NCBI RefSeq assembly: GCF_021168455.1
Contig: NZ_JAJOZR010000010.1
Span: forward strand, 62,001-126,000
Direction: 5' to 3'
DNA length: 64,000 nt
Source: Ferranicluibacter quercicola
Lineage (GTDB): Bacteria; Pseudomonadota; Alphaproteobacteria; Rhizobiales; Rhizobiaceae
The notes under the pieces were generated by a model. That model was not told the origin of the DNA. It did no database searches and worked only from the letters and a program-made list of their open reading frames with translations. Of this stretch, positions 55,887 to 64,000 are shown piece after piece; position 1 is the stretch's first letter; every line of letters starts with the position of its first letter. A program made the position numbers and the translations under genes.

Positions 55887-57224
55887 CTACTCCCGGGCGA
55901 GCAGGCGCTTGTTGAGGAACAGAGCCAGCATGGTGCAGATCGCGCCCGACAGCAGGTAGTAGCCGACGAAGGGCAGGCCGAACTTGCTCGACAGGCCGAG
56001 CGTGATCAGCGGTGCGAAACCGGCGCCGAGGAACCAGGCAAGGTCGGACGTGAAGGCTGCGCCCGAATAGCGATAGCCCTGCGTGAAACGCGAGGATACG
56101 GAGCCCGCCGCCTGGCCGAAGGAGAGGCCGAGCACGCCGAAGCCGGCGATGACGAAGGACGAGATGCCGGTCTGGCCGGCGCCGAGCAGGATCGGGCCGA
56201 TGAAGCTGAAGATGGCGATGATGATGGCGCCGACGACGAGCTGGCTGCGGCGGCCGATGCGGTCGGCAAGCAGGCCCGACGCGATGACCGTGAGAATGCC
56301 GAGGCCGGCACCGGCGACCTGAACCAGCATGAACGAGCCGATCGACTGGTCGCTGTTGAGGTTCGTCCAGGCGAGCGGGAAGATCGTGACGACGTGGAAC
56401 ATGGCAAAGCTCGCCAGCGGCGCGAAGGCGCCGATGAGGATGTCGCGGCCATGGGTGCGGATCAGGTCCGTAAAGGGCACGGCCTCCAGCTCGTGACGCT
56501 CCAGAAGGTCGCCGAAATCCTTGGTCATGACGAGACGCAGGCGGGCGAACAGGGCGACGACGTTGATCGCGAAGGCGACGAAGAACGGGTATCGCCAGCC
56601 CCAGGAGAGGAAGTCCGCTTCCGTCGTGTTGGCGACGAAGAAGCCGAACAGGATGCTGGCGAGCGCAAAGCCGATCGGCGCGCCGAGCTGCGGGATCATC
56701 GCATACCAGCCGCGGTGCTTCTCCGGTGCATTGAGCGCCAGAAGGGAGGCGAGGCCGTCCCAGGCGCCGCCGAGCGCGAGACCCTGGCCGATGCGGAAGA
56801 TGGCGAGCAGGTAGATCGACCAGACGCCGGCATCCTGGTAGCTGGGCAGGAAGCCCATGCAGACCGTGGAAATTCCGAGCAGGAAGAGGGCGATGGTCAG
56901 CTTGGTGCCGCGTCCGTAGGTGCGGTCGATCGCCATGAAGACGACGGAGCCGATGGGGCGCGCGACGAAGGCGAGCGAGAAGATGCCGAAGGAGTAGAGC
57001 GTCGCCGTCAACGGGTCCGGCTCGAACGAGAAGACGAGCTTGGGAAAGACGAGAACCGAGGCAAGGCCGAACACGAAGAAGTCGAAGAACTCCGACATGC
57101 GGCCGATGATCACGCCGAGCGCGATCGAGCCCGGGGATACGGGTGCGTCGCCGTGGATCTGCCGCGCGTCGCGCTCCAGGGCCGAGGATGAGGGTCCGCC
57201 GGACGTCTCTGCTATCGTTGTCAT
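55887..57224 (-). CDS. MFS transporter (metabolite:H+ symporter type)
   Basis: The 445-residue transporter has 12 membrane spans, the MFS loop 2-3 motif GSVVFMAIDRTYGRG and the pattern IIGRMSEFFDFFVFG near the N terminus, typical of the MHS/aromatic-acid or citrate-proline symporters. A second loop motif GLLADRIGRR is in the C-terminal half. Its substrate is unknown; position beside the catabolic cluster suggests a carboxylate or related compound. Confidence 0.85.
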   Translation of the reverse strand: MTTIAETSGGPSSSALERDARQIHGDAPVSPGSIALGVIIGRMSEFFDFFVFGLASVLVFPKLVFSFEPDPLTATLYSFGIFSLAFVARPIGSVVFMAIDRTYGRGTKLTIALFLLGISTVCMGFLPSYQDAGVWSIYLLAIFRIGQGLALGGAWDGLASLLALNAPEKHRGWYAMIPQLGAPIGFALASILFGFFVANTTEADFLSWGWRYPFFVAFAINVVALFARLRLVMTKDFGDLLERHELEAVPFTDLIRTHGRDILIGAFAPLASFAMFHVVTIFPLAWTNLNSDQSIGSFMLVQVAGAGLGILTVIASGLLADRIGRRSQLVVGAIIIAIFSFIGPILLGAGQTGISSFVIAGFGVLGLSFGQAAGSVSSRFTQGYRYSGAAFTSDLAWFLGAGFAPLITLGLSSKFGLPFVGYYLLSGAICTMLALFLNKRLLARE

Positions 57225-57612
57225 CGGGATGCCTCCATGCCGTCACAGGGCCGCGCGGTTGCACGCGTGCCGTCTTTTAAGCGATGTTGATCAAACCGGC
57301 CCCTTTATCAAGTAGCAGTTTGAGAAATTCCACCCTGCGACCGTATGACCCGTGTCCGCAAGCGCTCATTTCAAGGGGAAGGCTCGACTTTCTCATCCGG
57401 ACCTATATTTCGCATCTGAGCGGGCTGACGACAGGAAGTCTGTGGACGACGCACAGTTGCGATGGTGGACCGAGCCCGAGCTGTCTATCGACGCGACAGC
57501 GAATTTTTGCCGCAGGGCATCATTTTTGCTGCGGTGCGACCAAACACCTCATATCGTTCGTGGTCGCAGGGTATTACTCGCAGGGCAAAGATAACGAAAA
57601 GAGCATTGGACC
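57225..57612. promoter_or_regulatory. cyo operon upstream region with inverted repeat
   Basis: No gene is seen in these 388 bases. A perfect inverted repeat TGCGACCA (57535-57542)/TGGTCGCA (57561-57568) spaced by 18 nt lies 45-78 nt before cyoA and may be an operator or leader hairpin. No convincing FNR/Anr box (TTGAT-N4-ATCAA) was found. Confidence 0.5.
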
Positions 57613-58890
57613 ATGGCGAACCTTTATCGACACGCTTGTCGCATCCTCATGCTGCCGCTCCTGGCGGGGCTTGCCGGCTGCAACATGGTGGTGATGTCTC
57701 CCTCGGGCGACATCGCAACGCAGCAGCGCGACCTTATCCTGGTCTCCACCTTCCTCATGCTCCTGATCATCATTCCGGTGATCGCGCTGACCTTCTATTT
57801 CGCCTGGCATTACCGCCGTGCCAACACGGATGCCGTCTATGATCCCGAATGGCATCATTCGACGCGCCTGGAAGTCGTGATCTGGTCGGCGCCGCTCGCC
57901 ATCATTGTCGCGCTCGGCGCCGTCACCTGGATCAGCACCCACAAGCTGGACCCGTACCGGCCGCTCGACCGGCTGGACGCGGAACGTCCCGTGACTGCCG
58001 AGATGAAGCCGCTGACCGTGGAGGTCGTGGCGCTCGACTGGAAGTGGCTGTTCTTCTATCCGGAATACGGTATCGCCACGGTCAACGAGCTGGCAGCCCC
58101 GGTCGATGTGCCGATCAACTTCAAGATCACGGCCTCCTCGGTCATGAACTCTTTCTACATCCCGGCGCTCGCCGGCCAGATCTACGCCATGCCGGGCATG
58201 CAGACGCGGCTTCATGCCGTCATCAACGCGCCCGGCGAGTTCGAGGGCTTCTCCGCCAACTACAGCGGCGCCGGCTTCTCGCACATGCGCTTCAAGTTTC
58301 ATGGCCTCGACCAGGCCGGCTTCGACGGCTGGGTCGCCAAGGTCAAGCAGCAGGGCACGATGCTCAACCGCGACGCCTATCTCAAGCTCGAAAAGCCGAG
58401 CGAGCGGGAGCCCGTGCGCTACTACGGCGGTGTCGAGAACGGTCTTTACGAGGCGGTCCTCAACATGTGCGCCCAGCCCGGCAAGATGTGCATGAACGAG
58501 ATGATGCATGTCGACATGATGGGCGGCGGCGGCGAGAACAGCGAAGGCAACCGCGAACGTCTGCAGTACGACAACCGCCATGCCGGCACCGGCGAGGGCA
58601 CGAGTGCCGCGACCTTCCCGGCCAGCGGCCAGCCGGCCCGCTCCGAGGGTGCGCCCGAGGGCGGCAACGATCACGGCCAGCACGGTGCCGCACCGGCCGA
58701 AGGCCAGCCCGCCGACGGCGCGCAGCCGATGCAGCATGACATGCAGAACATGAACGGGCACGACATGAACGGGCACCAGATGGGTGGCCAGAACCCGGAG
58801 GCCCCGGCTTCCGCCCCGTCTCCCGACAGTGGATCGACGACGCCTGACAATGGCTCGATCGCGCCCGAACAGCTGAACAACTCGAAATGA
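57613..58890 (+). CDS. cyoA: Cytochrome bo ubiquinol oxidase subunit II
   Basis: CyoA (425 residues) has a lipoprotein signal with lipobox LAGLAGC (Cys about residue 23), two transmembrane spans (about 40-65 and 90-108), and a cupredoxin-like periplasmic domain lacking the CuA ligand set, as expected for quinol oxidases (VVALDWKWLFFYPEYG, SSVMNSFYIPALAGQIYAMPG). The C-terminal tail (about 290-425) is long and rich in His, Met and Asn (GHDMNGHQMGG), making it longer than usual CyoA (about 315-380). It heads the cyoABCD operon. Confidence 0.95.
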   Translation: MANLYRHACRILMLPLLAGLAGCNMVVMSPSGDIATQQRDLILVSTFLMLLIIIPVIALTFYFAWHYRRANTDAVYDPEWHHSTRLEVVIWSAPLAIIVALGAVTWISTHKLDPYRPLDRLDAERPVTAEMKPLTVEVVALDWKWLFFYPEYGIATVNELAAPVDVPINFKITASSVMNSFYIPALAGQIYAMPGMQTRLHAVINAPGEFEGFSANYSGAGFSHMRFKFHGLDQAGFDGWVAKVKQQGTMLNRDAYLKLEKPSEREPVRYYGGVENGLYEAVLNMCAQPGKMCMNEMMHVDMMGGGGENSEGNRERLQYDNRHAGTGEGTSAATFPASGQPARSEGAPEGGNDHGQHGAAPAEGQPADGAQPMQHDMQNMNGHDMNGHQMGGQNPEAPASAPSPDSGSTTPDNGSIAPEQLNNSK

Positions 58891-58938
58891 TCGCGGCGCT
58901 TTTCCGCACCGCTTGCGACTGCAAGAACTGGGGTCACC

Positions 58939-60939
58939 ATGTTTAATCAGGACATTTCCAGCCTCGTCTTAGGACGATTGACCTTGGAAGCCTTTCCGTA
59001 CCACGAGCCGATCCTCGTGCTCACCTTCATCGGCGTCGTCCTCGGCGGCATCGCCGTCGTCGCGGCCCTGACCTACTTCAAGCTCTGGGGCTATCTCTGG
59101 AGCGAGTGGCTGACCAGCGTCGACCACAAGAAGATCGGGATCATGTATGTGATCCTCGCGCTGATCATGCTTCTGCGCGGCTTTGCCGACGCCTTGATGA
59201 TGCGCACGCAGCAGGCCATCGCCTTCAACGGCAACGAGGGCTTCCTGCCGCCGCACCATTACGACCAGGTGTTCACCGCACATGGCGTCATCATGATCTT
59301 CTTCATGGCCATGCCCTTCGTCACCGGCCTCATGAACTTCGTCGTGCCGCTGCAGATCGGCGCGCGCGACGTGTCGTTCCCGTTCCTGAACAATTTCTCG
59401 TTCTGGATGACGGCGGCCGGTGCGGCGATCATCATGATCTCGCTCTTCGTCGGCGAATTCGCCCGCACGGGCTGGCTCGCCTATCCGCCGCTCTCGGGCG
59501 CGGACTACAGCCCGGGCGTGGGGGTCGATTATTACATCTGGGGCCTGCAGGTGGCGGGTGTCGGCACGACGCTGTCGGGGATCAACCTGATCGCGACCAT
59601 CGTGAAGATGCGTGCGCCCGGCATGACCATGATGAAGATGCCGATCTTCACCTGGACCTCGCTCTGCACCAACGTGCTGATCGTTGCTTCCTTCCCGATC
59701 CTGACGGCAACGCTCGCGCTGCTCTCGCTGGATCGTTATGTCGGCACGCACTTCTTCACGAACGATCTCGGCGGCAACCCGATGATGTATGTGAACCTCA
59801 TCTGGATCTGGGGCCACCCGGAAGTCTACATCCTGATCCTGCCGGCATTCGGCATCTTCTCGGAAATCGTCGCCACCTTCAGCGGCAAGCGCCTGTTCGG
59901 CTATGCCTCGATGGTCTATGCGACGGTCGTCATCACGATCCTGTCCTACCTCGTCTGGCTGCACCACTTCTTCACCATGGGGTCGGGCGCCAGCGTCAAC
60001 GCCTTCTTCGGCATCACCACGATGATCATCTCGATCCCGACGGGCGCGAAGATCTTCAACTGGCTGTTCACGATGTATCGAGGCCGCATCCGGTTCGAGG
60101 TTCCGATGCTGTGGACGATCGGCTTCATGGTGACCTTCGTCATCGGCGGCATGACGGGCGTTCTGCTCGCCGTTCCCCCGGCCGACTTCGTGCTGCACAA
60201 CTCGCTGTTCCTCATCGCCCACTTCCATAACGTCATCATCGGCGGCGTGGTCTTCGGCGTCATGGCCGGCGTCACCTACTGGTTCCCCAAGGCCTTCGGC
60301 TACCGGCTGAACGATTTCTGGGGCAAGATGAGCTTCTGGTTCTGGCTGGTCGGCTTCTACTTCGCCTTCATGCCGCTCTACGTGCTCGGCCTGATGGGCG
60401 TCACCCGCCGCCTTAGCCAGTTCGAGGACCCGTCGCTGCAGATCTGGTTCATCATCGCGGCCTTCGGCGCGTTCCTCATCGCGCTCGGTATCGCCTCGTT
60501 CATCATCCAGCTTGTCGTCAGCTTCCTGCAGCGCGAGCAGAACCGCGACGTGACGGGCGATCCCTGGAACGGGCGGACGCTGGAATGGTCGACGTCGTCG
60601 CCGCCGCCGGCCTACAACTTCGCCTTCACGCCGGTCATCCACGATCACGACTCGTGGTACGACATGAAGAACCGCGGCTACGAGCGTCCGCTGGGCGGCT
60701 TCCGGCCGATCCACATGCCGAAGAACACCGGCACCGGGGTCATCCTCAGCGGCTTGAGCGTCGCCTTCGCCTTCGCCGTCATCTGGTACATCTGGTGGCT
60801 CGCCATCGTGTCCTTCATCGGCATCATCGCGGTCTCCATCGGACATACCTTCAACTACAACCGCGATTTCTACATTCCGGCGGATGACGTCGTCGCAACG
60901 GAAGGGGAGCGCACACGGCGGCTCTCCGGGCAGGCCTGA
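58939..60939 (+). CDS. cyoB: Cytochrome bo ubiquinol oxidase subunit I
   Basis: CyoB (666 residues) is the heme-copper catalytic subunit that oxidises ubiquinol and reduces O2, pumping protons. It has about 15 transmembrane helices. The CuB and Tyr-His cross-link motif WGHPEVYILILPAFG, the HH pair (VWLHHFFTMG) and the heme-ligand IAHFHNVIIGG are present, and FTAHGVIMIFF marks the low-spin heme. It lies 48 nt after cyoA and 2 nt before cyoC. Confidence 0.97.
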   Translation: MFNQDISSLVLGRLTLEAFPYHEPILVLTFIGVVLGGIAVVAALTYFKLWGYLWSEWLTSVDHKKIGIMYVILALIMLLRGFADALMMRTQQAIAFNGNEGFLPPHHYDQVFTAHGVIMIFFMAMPFVTGLMNFVVPLQIGARDVSFPFLNNFSFWMTAAGAAIIMISLFVGEFARTGWLAYPPLSGADYSPGVGVDYYIWGLQVAGVGTTLSGINLIATIVKMRAPGMTMMKMPIFTWTSLCTNVLIVASFPILTATLALLSLDRYVGTHFFTNDLGGNPMMYVNLIWIWGHPEVYILILPAFGIFSEIVATFSGKRLFGYASMVYATVVITILSYLVWLHHFFTMGSGASVNAFFGITTMIISIPTGAKIFNWLFTMYRGRIRFEVPMLWTIGFMVTFVIGGMTGVLLAVPPADFVLHNSLFLIAHFHNVIIGGVVFGVMAGVTYWFPKAFGYRLNDFWGKMSFWFWLVGFYFAFMPLYVLGLMGVTRRLSQFEDPSLQIWFIIAAFGAFLIALGIASFIIQLVVSFLQREQNRDVTGDPWNGRTLEWSTSSPPPAYNFAFTPVIHDHDSWYDMKNRGYERPLGGFRPIHMPKNTGTGVILSGLSVAFAFAVIWYIWWLAIVSFIGIIAVSIGHTFNYNRDFYIPADDVVATEGERTRRLSGQA

Positions 60940-60941
60940 TC

Positions 60942-61571
60942 ATGAGCGCACCGACACACACCTCTCTCGCCGACGGCGAAAAGCCGGTCTTCTACATGAC
61001 GGAAGACCATCATCCGGAAAACAGCACGGGCCTCGGCTTCTGGCTGTACCTGATGAGCGACTGCCTGATCTTCGCGATCCTGTTCGCCACCTATGCCGTG
61101 CTCGGCCGCTCCTATGCGGCCGGCCCGTCGCCGGCCGATCTGTTCGACCTGCCGCTGGTGGCGATCAACACCTCCATGCTGCTCCTGTCGTCGATCACCT
61201 ACGGCTTCGCGATGCTGCAGATGGAGCGCAAGGCGAAGACCGAGACCCTGTTCTGGCTGGGCATAACCGGCATTTTCGGCGCGATCTTCATCGGGCTCGA
61301 AATCTACGAGTTCGTGCACCTCATCCATGAAGGCGCCGGCCCGGGTCGCAGTGCGTTCCTCTCGGCCTTCTTCGTGCTGGTCGGCACGCACGGGCTGCAC
61401 GTCACCTTCGGCATCATCTGGCTGATCACGCTGATGGTGCAGGTGTCGATGAGGGGTCTCATCCCCGAAAACCGCCGCCGCCTGATGTGTCTTTCGATGT
61501 TCTGGCACTTCCTCGACGTCGTCTGGATCGGCGTTTTCTCGATTGTCTACCTGATCGGAGTTCTCGGATGA
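60942..61571 (+). CDS. cyoC: Cytochrome bo ubiquinol oxidase subunit III
   Basis: CyoC (209 residues) has five membrane spans (LGFWLYLMSDCLIFAILFAT, FVLVGTHGLHVTFGIIW), matching cytochrome oxidase subunit III of quinol oxidases. The stop overlaps the cyoD start (ATGA). Confidence 0.96.
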   Translation: MSAPTHTSLADGEKPVFYMTEDHHPENSTGLGFWLYLMSDCLIFAILFATYAVLGRSYAAGPSPADLFDLPLVAINTSMLLLSSITYGFAMLQMERKAKTETLFWLGITGIFGAIFIGLEIYEFVHLIHEGAGPGRSAFLSAFFVLVGTHGLHVTFGIIWLITLMVQVSMRGLIPENRRRLMCLSMFWHFLDVVWIGVFSIVYLIGVLG

Positions 61572-61981
61572 GCACCCACGCCCCTGTCAACACCGGCGGA
61601 CACGAGGACGCGCACGAAGCCCATCACGGCCACAGCCATGGTCACGAGGCGTCGCACGGTTCCTTCAAGAGCTACATGACCGGCTTCGTGCTGTCGGTCA
61701 TCCTCACGGCCATCCCGTTCTGGCTGGTCATGGGCGAGGTCTTCGAAAACAAGGCCTTAACGGCCGCTCTCGTCATGCTGTTCGCGGTCGTGCAGATCGT
61801 CGTGCACATGATCTACTTCCTGCACATGAACACCAAGTCCGAAGGCGGCTGGACGATGATGGCGCTGATCTTCACGCTCGTGCTGATCGTCATCGCGCTG
61901 TCGGGTTCGCTCTGGGTCATGCATCATCTGAACACCAATATGATGACCATGACGCCGGACATGATGCGCAATGTCCCCTGA
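61568..61981 (+). CDS. cyoD: Cytochrome bo ubiquinol oxidase subunit IV
   Basis: CyoD (137 residues) has a His-rich N terminus (HEDAHEAHHGHSHGHEASHG) and three membrane helices (about 38-58, 66-86, 98-118; IVVHMIYFLHMN), typical of subunit IV. The His-rich start may bind metal. It overlaps cyoC by 4 nt and the SURF1 gene by 11 nt. Confidence 0.94.
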   Translation: MSTHAPVNTGGHEDAHEAHHGHSHGHEASHGSFKSYMTGFVLSVILTAIPFWLVMGEVFENKALTAALVMLFAVVQIVVHMIYFLHMNTKSEGGWTMMALIFTLVLIVIALSGSLWVMHHLNTNMMTMTPDMMRNVP

Positions 61982-62816
61982 TACGCCCCGGCGGCCGGAC
62001 ACGGCCGCCGGATCCCCCACGAAGGCTTCGCCCGCCGACTCCGGCCGCAGCACCGCTGCGCACGACGGGACGTCGCCACGGCGCGGGTCCCGAAAAGGTC
62101 TCGTGGTGCTCGGCGCTATCGCGGCCTTCGTGACGGTCGTGCTTCTTGCGCTCGGCATCTGGCAGGTGCAGCGCCTGTTCTGGAAGCTCGACCTGATCGC
62201 GCGCGTGGATGCGCGGGCGAACGCCGCGCCCGTCGAGGCGCCCCACGCCGACCGCTGGTCCTCCATCACGCGCGCCGACGACGAATATCGCCATGTCAGC
62301 GTCACCGGCACGTTCCGGCACGATGCGGAAACGCTGGTCCAGGCGACGACGGAGCGTGGACCGGGCGTCTGGGTCGTGACGCCGCTCGTGCGCAACGATG
62401 GCACCACCGTCCTCGTCAATCGCGGCTTCGTGCCGCCCGACCGGCGCGACCCCGCCACGCGAAGCGCGGGCAATGTCGAAGGTCCGACGCGGGTCGTCGG
62501 CCTTCTCCGGCTTTCCGAGCCCGGCGGCGGCTTCCTGCGCGAGAACGATCCCGCGGGCGATCGCTGGTATTCGCGGGATGTCGCGGCCATCGCCGCGGCG
62601 CGTGGCCTGCAGCAGGCGGCTCCCTTTTTCATCGATGCGGACGACACGGCGAACCCCGGTGGCCTGCCGGTCGGCGGTCTCACGCGCGTCGTCTTTCCGA
62701 ACAATCACCTGGTCTATGCCCTGACCTGGTTCGCACTCGCTTTCATGCTGATCGGTGCCATCGCGGTCATCGGCCGGCGGGAATGGGCGCGCGCCTCGGT
62801 CGATCCCGAGGCGTGA
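61971..62816 (+). CDS. SURF1-family oxidase assembly protein
   Basis: The 281-residue protein has the SURF1 layout: a Pro-rich N-terminal stretch, a transmembrane helix (about 43-63), LGIWQVQRLFWKLDLI, a periplasmic domain with GPGVWVVTPLVRNDGTTVLV NRGFV-type strands and a C-terminal helix (LVYALTWFALAFMLIGA). SURF1 proteins help insert heme into heme-copper oxidases. It overlaps cyoD and shares the cyo operon. Confidence 0.9.
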   Translation: MSPDTPRRPDTAAGSPTKASPADSGRSTAAHDGTSPRRGSRKGLVVLGAIAAFVTVVLLALGIWQVQRLFWKLDLIARVDARANAAPVEAPHADRWSSITRADDEYRHVSVTGTFRHDAETLVQATTERGPGVWVVTPLVRNDGTTVLVNRGFVPPDRRDPATRSAGNVEGPTRVVGLLRLSEPGGGFLRENDPAGDRWYSRDVAAIAAARGLQQAAPFFIDADDTANPGGLPVGGLTRVVFPNNHLVYALTWFALAFMLIGAIAVIGRREWARASVDPEA

Positions 62817-62844
62817 TCGCCGTCTAGCCCGCCGGGGCTCCGCT

Positions 62845-63861
62845 TCAGGCCAGCAGCGCCAGAAGGTCGTCGTGCAGGGGCTTCGGAATGTCGACGCTGC
62901 CCGTGGCCTCGCTGCGCTGACGGGCGGCGTAGCGCCGCTGCGAGGGGAGGCGGGCCCCCTGGCCGAGGATGGCGTCGAACATGGCTTCCGCCCGCTCCGC
63001 ATTCTCCGCCGCCCGTCCGCCGGAGAGAAGGTCCGGGTCGAAGGCGAGCAGCAGTTCGCCATGGCACGGGGCGGCACCGAGGCCGGCATCGAAGATCTGG
63101 GATTCACGGCTCGTCAGGTCGCCGATCAGCGGCCCGGCCATGAGCTCGACCATGGCGGCAAGGGCCGAGCCCTTGTGGCCACCAAATGTCAGCATGGCAC
63201 CGGCCATCGCGGCTTGCGCATCGGTCGTCGGCGCACCGTCGCCGTCGATCGCCCAGCCTTCGGGAATAGGCTTTCCGGCACGGCGGTGCAGCTCGATCTC
63301 GCCGCGCGCCGCGGCACTGGTCGCGAAGTCGAAGACGAAGGGGAACGGGCCGGGCCGCGGCCAGGAAAACGCGATCGGGTTGGTGCCGAAGACCGGCTTG
63401 GTGCCGCCGGCCGGGGCCACCCAGCTGTGGCTCGGCGTCATGGCAAGGGCCGCAAGGCCGGCCGCCGCGATGCGCTCCACCTCGGGCCAGAGGGCGGAGA
63501 AGTGGAAGCAGTTGTTGATGGCAAGAGCGGCGACGCCCTGCGTCCGCGCCTTTTCCTGCAGAAGCGGCAGGCCCAGCCGGAAGGCGAGCGGCGAAAAGCC
63601 GTGCCTGGCATCGACCCGGACGATCCCCGGTGCCTGATCGACCACCTCCGGTACGGCCGTCGCGTTCACCTTGCCCTCGCGGATCGAGCGGACGCAGCCG
63701 AGTACGCGGTAAAGCCCGTGCGAATGGCACTCGTCGATCTGGCCCGCCATGACCGTATCGGCCAGCGCCGCGCAATGCTCGGGCGAGAGGCCGGCACGGG
63801 AGAGGGCTTCTACGGTCAGGGCGCGGGCCTGGTCGAGGGGCAGTCGGACGGTGTCGGTCAT
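62845..63861 (-). CDS. Ldh-family NAD(P)-dependent oxidoreductase
   Basis: The 338-residue protein is of the malate/L-lactate dehydrogenase (Ldh_2) type, which also includes delta1-piperideine-2-carboxylate and ureidoglycolate dehydrogenases. Motifs include CHSHGLYRVLGCV (with the catalytic His) and FGTNPIAFSWPRPG, then FGGHKGSALAAMVELMAGPL. The start MTDTVRLP (63861) is chosen over an upstream in-frame ATG. The substrate is not assigned. Confidence 0.85.
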   Translation of the reverse strand: MTDTVRLPLDQARALTVEALSRAGLSPEHCAALADTVMAGQIDECHSHGLYRVLGCVRSIREGKVNATAVPEVVDQAPGIVRVDARHGFSPLAFRLGLPLLQEKARTQGVAALAINNCFHFSALWPEVERIAAAGLAALAMTPSHSWVAPAGGTKPVFGTNPIAFSWPRPGPFPFVFDFATSAAARGEIELHRRAGKPIPEGWAIDGDGAPTTDAQAAMAGAMLTFGGHKGSALAAMVELMAGPLIGDLTSRESQIFDAGLGAAPCHGELLLAFDPDLLSGGRAAENAERAEAMFDAILGQGARLPSQRRYAARQRSEATGSVDIPKPLHDDLLALLA

Positions 63862-63957
63862 GGGAACTCCGGTTCGGGAAGCATGTCCCGGTGATGTGTG
63901 GGGGACGGGTTCTTTCAAATGCAAGGATCGAAACTTTGCCGGCTATCGACAGCGGGC

Positions 63958-64000
63958 TCAGCCTTCGCTGAGCAATTCCGGCGCGCCGGTCCGCTGGCCG
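63958..64000 (-). CDS. C-terminal end of an unidentified minus-strand gene
   Basis: On the minus strand, the last codons from the window edge read GQRTGAPELLSEG followed by TGA (63958-63960). Only 14 codons are visible, so the family cannot be named. The gene lies 96 nt upstream of the Ldh-family gene and may be in the same transcript. Confidence 0.35.
   Translation of the reverse strand, partial: GQRTGAPELLSEG

Noticed and set aside
57284..57300. TTGAT-like sequence upstream of cyoA as an FNR/Anr box
   Set aside because: The two half-sites are not at the required N4 spacing.
58969..60846. Long minus-strand frame opposite cyoB (625 codons)
   Set aside because: The charged Asp/His/Arg-rich translation is the mirror of a membrane protein; cyoB is unambiguous.

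Overview
The window is chromosomal DNA of an alphaproteobacterium, most likely Rhizobiaceae (Rhizobium/Agrobacterium/Sinorhizobium/Shinella type). The evidence is the high GC content, the CtrA/SciP/ChpT cell-cycle genes, an EipA (DUF1134) protein, a sqdB sulfolipid gene, a cyoABCD operon followed by SURF1, and promoters matching the alphaproteobacterial RpoH and EcfG/RpoE2 consensus. The genus cannot be fixed from sequence reading alone. No complete insertion sequence, prophage, CRISPR array or rRNA operon is visible.

Layout. 1-1.5 kb: sulfolipid (SQDG) genes sqdB and partial sqdD on the minus strand. 1.6-15.1 kb: the envelope cluster ybgC, a GT4 glycosyltransferase, tolQRAB-pal-cpoB, then tilS, ftsH and glmM. 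15.2-17.9 kb: two related outer-membrane beta-barrel genes, each preceded by an exact TTAA-N7-TTAA CtrA box, plus small envelope and stress genes. 17.9-23.5 kb: serine and purine biosynthesis (serC with a structured leader, serA, purA) and an EamA exporter. 23.6-30.2 kb: a large disordered single-span membrane protein of unknown function, a YkgJ-like cysteine-cluster protein, a third beta-barrel, and a DUF900 lipoprotein next to a DUF4105 membrane protein. 30.3-31.9 kb: an AT-richer islet beside a tRNA-Met(CAT) gene, carrying an ImmA/IrrE-type metallopeptidase overlapping a two-span membrane protein; this is the most clearly accessory segment. 32.1-34.1 kb: mnmA and a LuxR-type regulator. 34.8-39.2 kb: the cell-cycle cluster sciP, fliJ-like, ctrA, a single-domain response regulator, chpT and eipA. 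39.3-45.3 kb: a coiled-coil membrane protein, RNA-modification genes (trmH-like, rluD-like), rpoH and several small proteins. 45.5-57.2 kb: a catabolic and transport region (cytosine-deaminase-like hydrolase, VOC protein, LysR, NtaA/SnaA/DszA-type monooxygenase, flavin reductase, FAD-linked oxidase, polar amino-acid ABC transporter, HutC/GntR regulator, MFS transporter). 57.6-62.8 kb: cytochrome bo ubiquinol oxidase cyoABCD plus SURF1. 62.8-64 kb: an Ldh-family dehydrogenase and the last codons of another minus-strand gene.

The genes connect at several points. CtrA, encoded here, has candidate binding boxes in front of two porin-like genes and, with one mismatch, between chpT and eipA. RpoH, also encoded here, has full-consensus promoters in front of its own gene and of ftsH. 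The Tol-Pal cluster, EipA and the beta-barrels make this an envelope-rich stretch. The 48-57 kb region looks like uptake and two-component flavin-dependent oxidation of an unidentified amino-acid-like compound.
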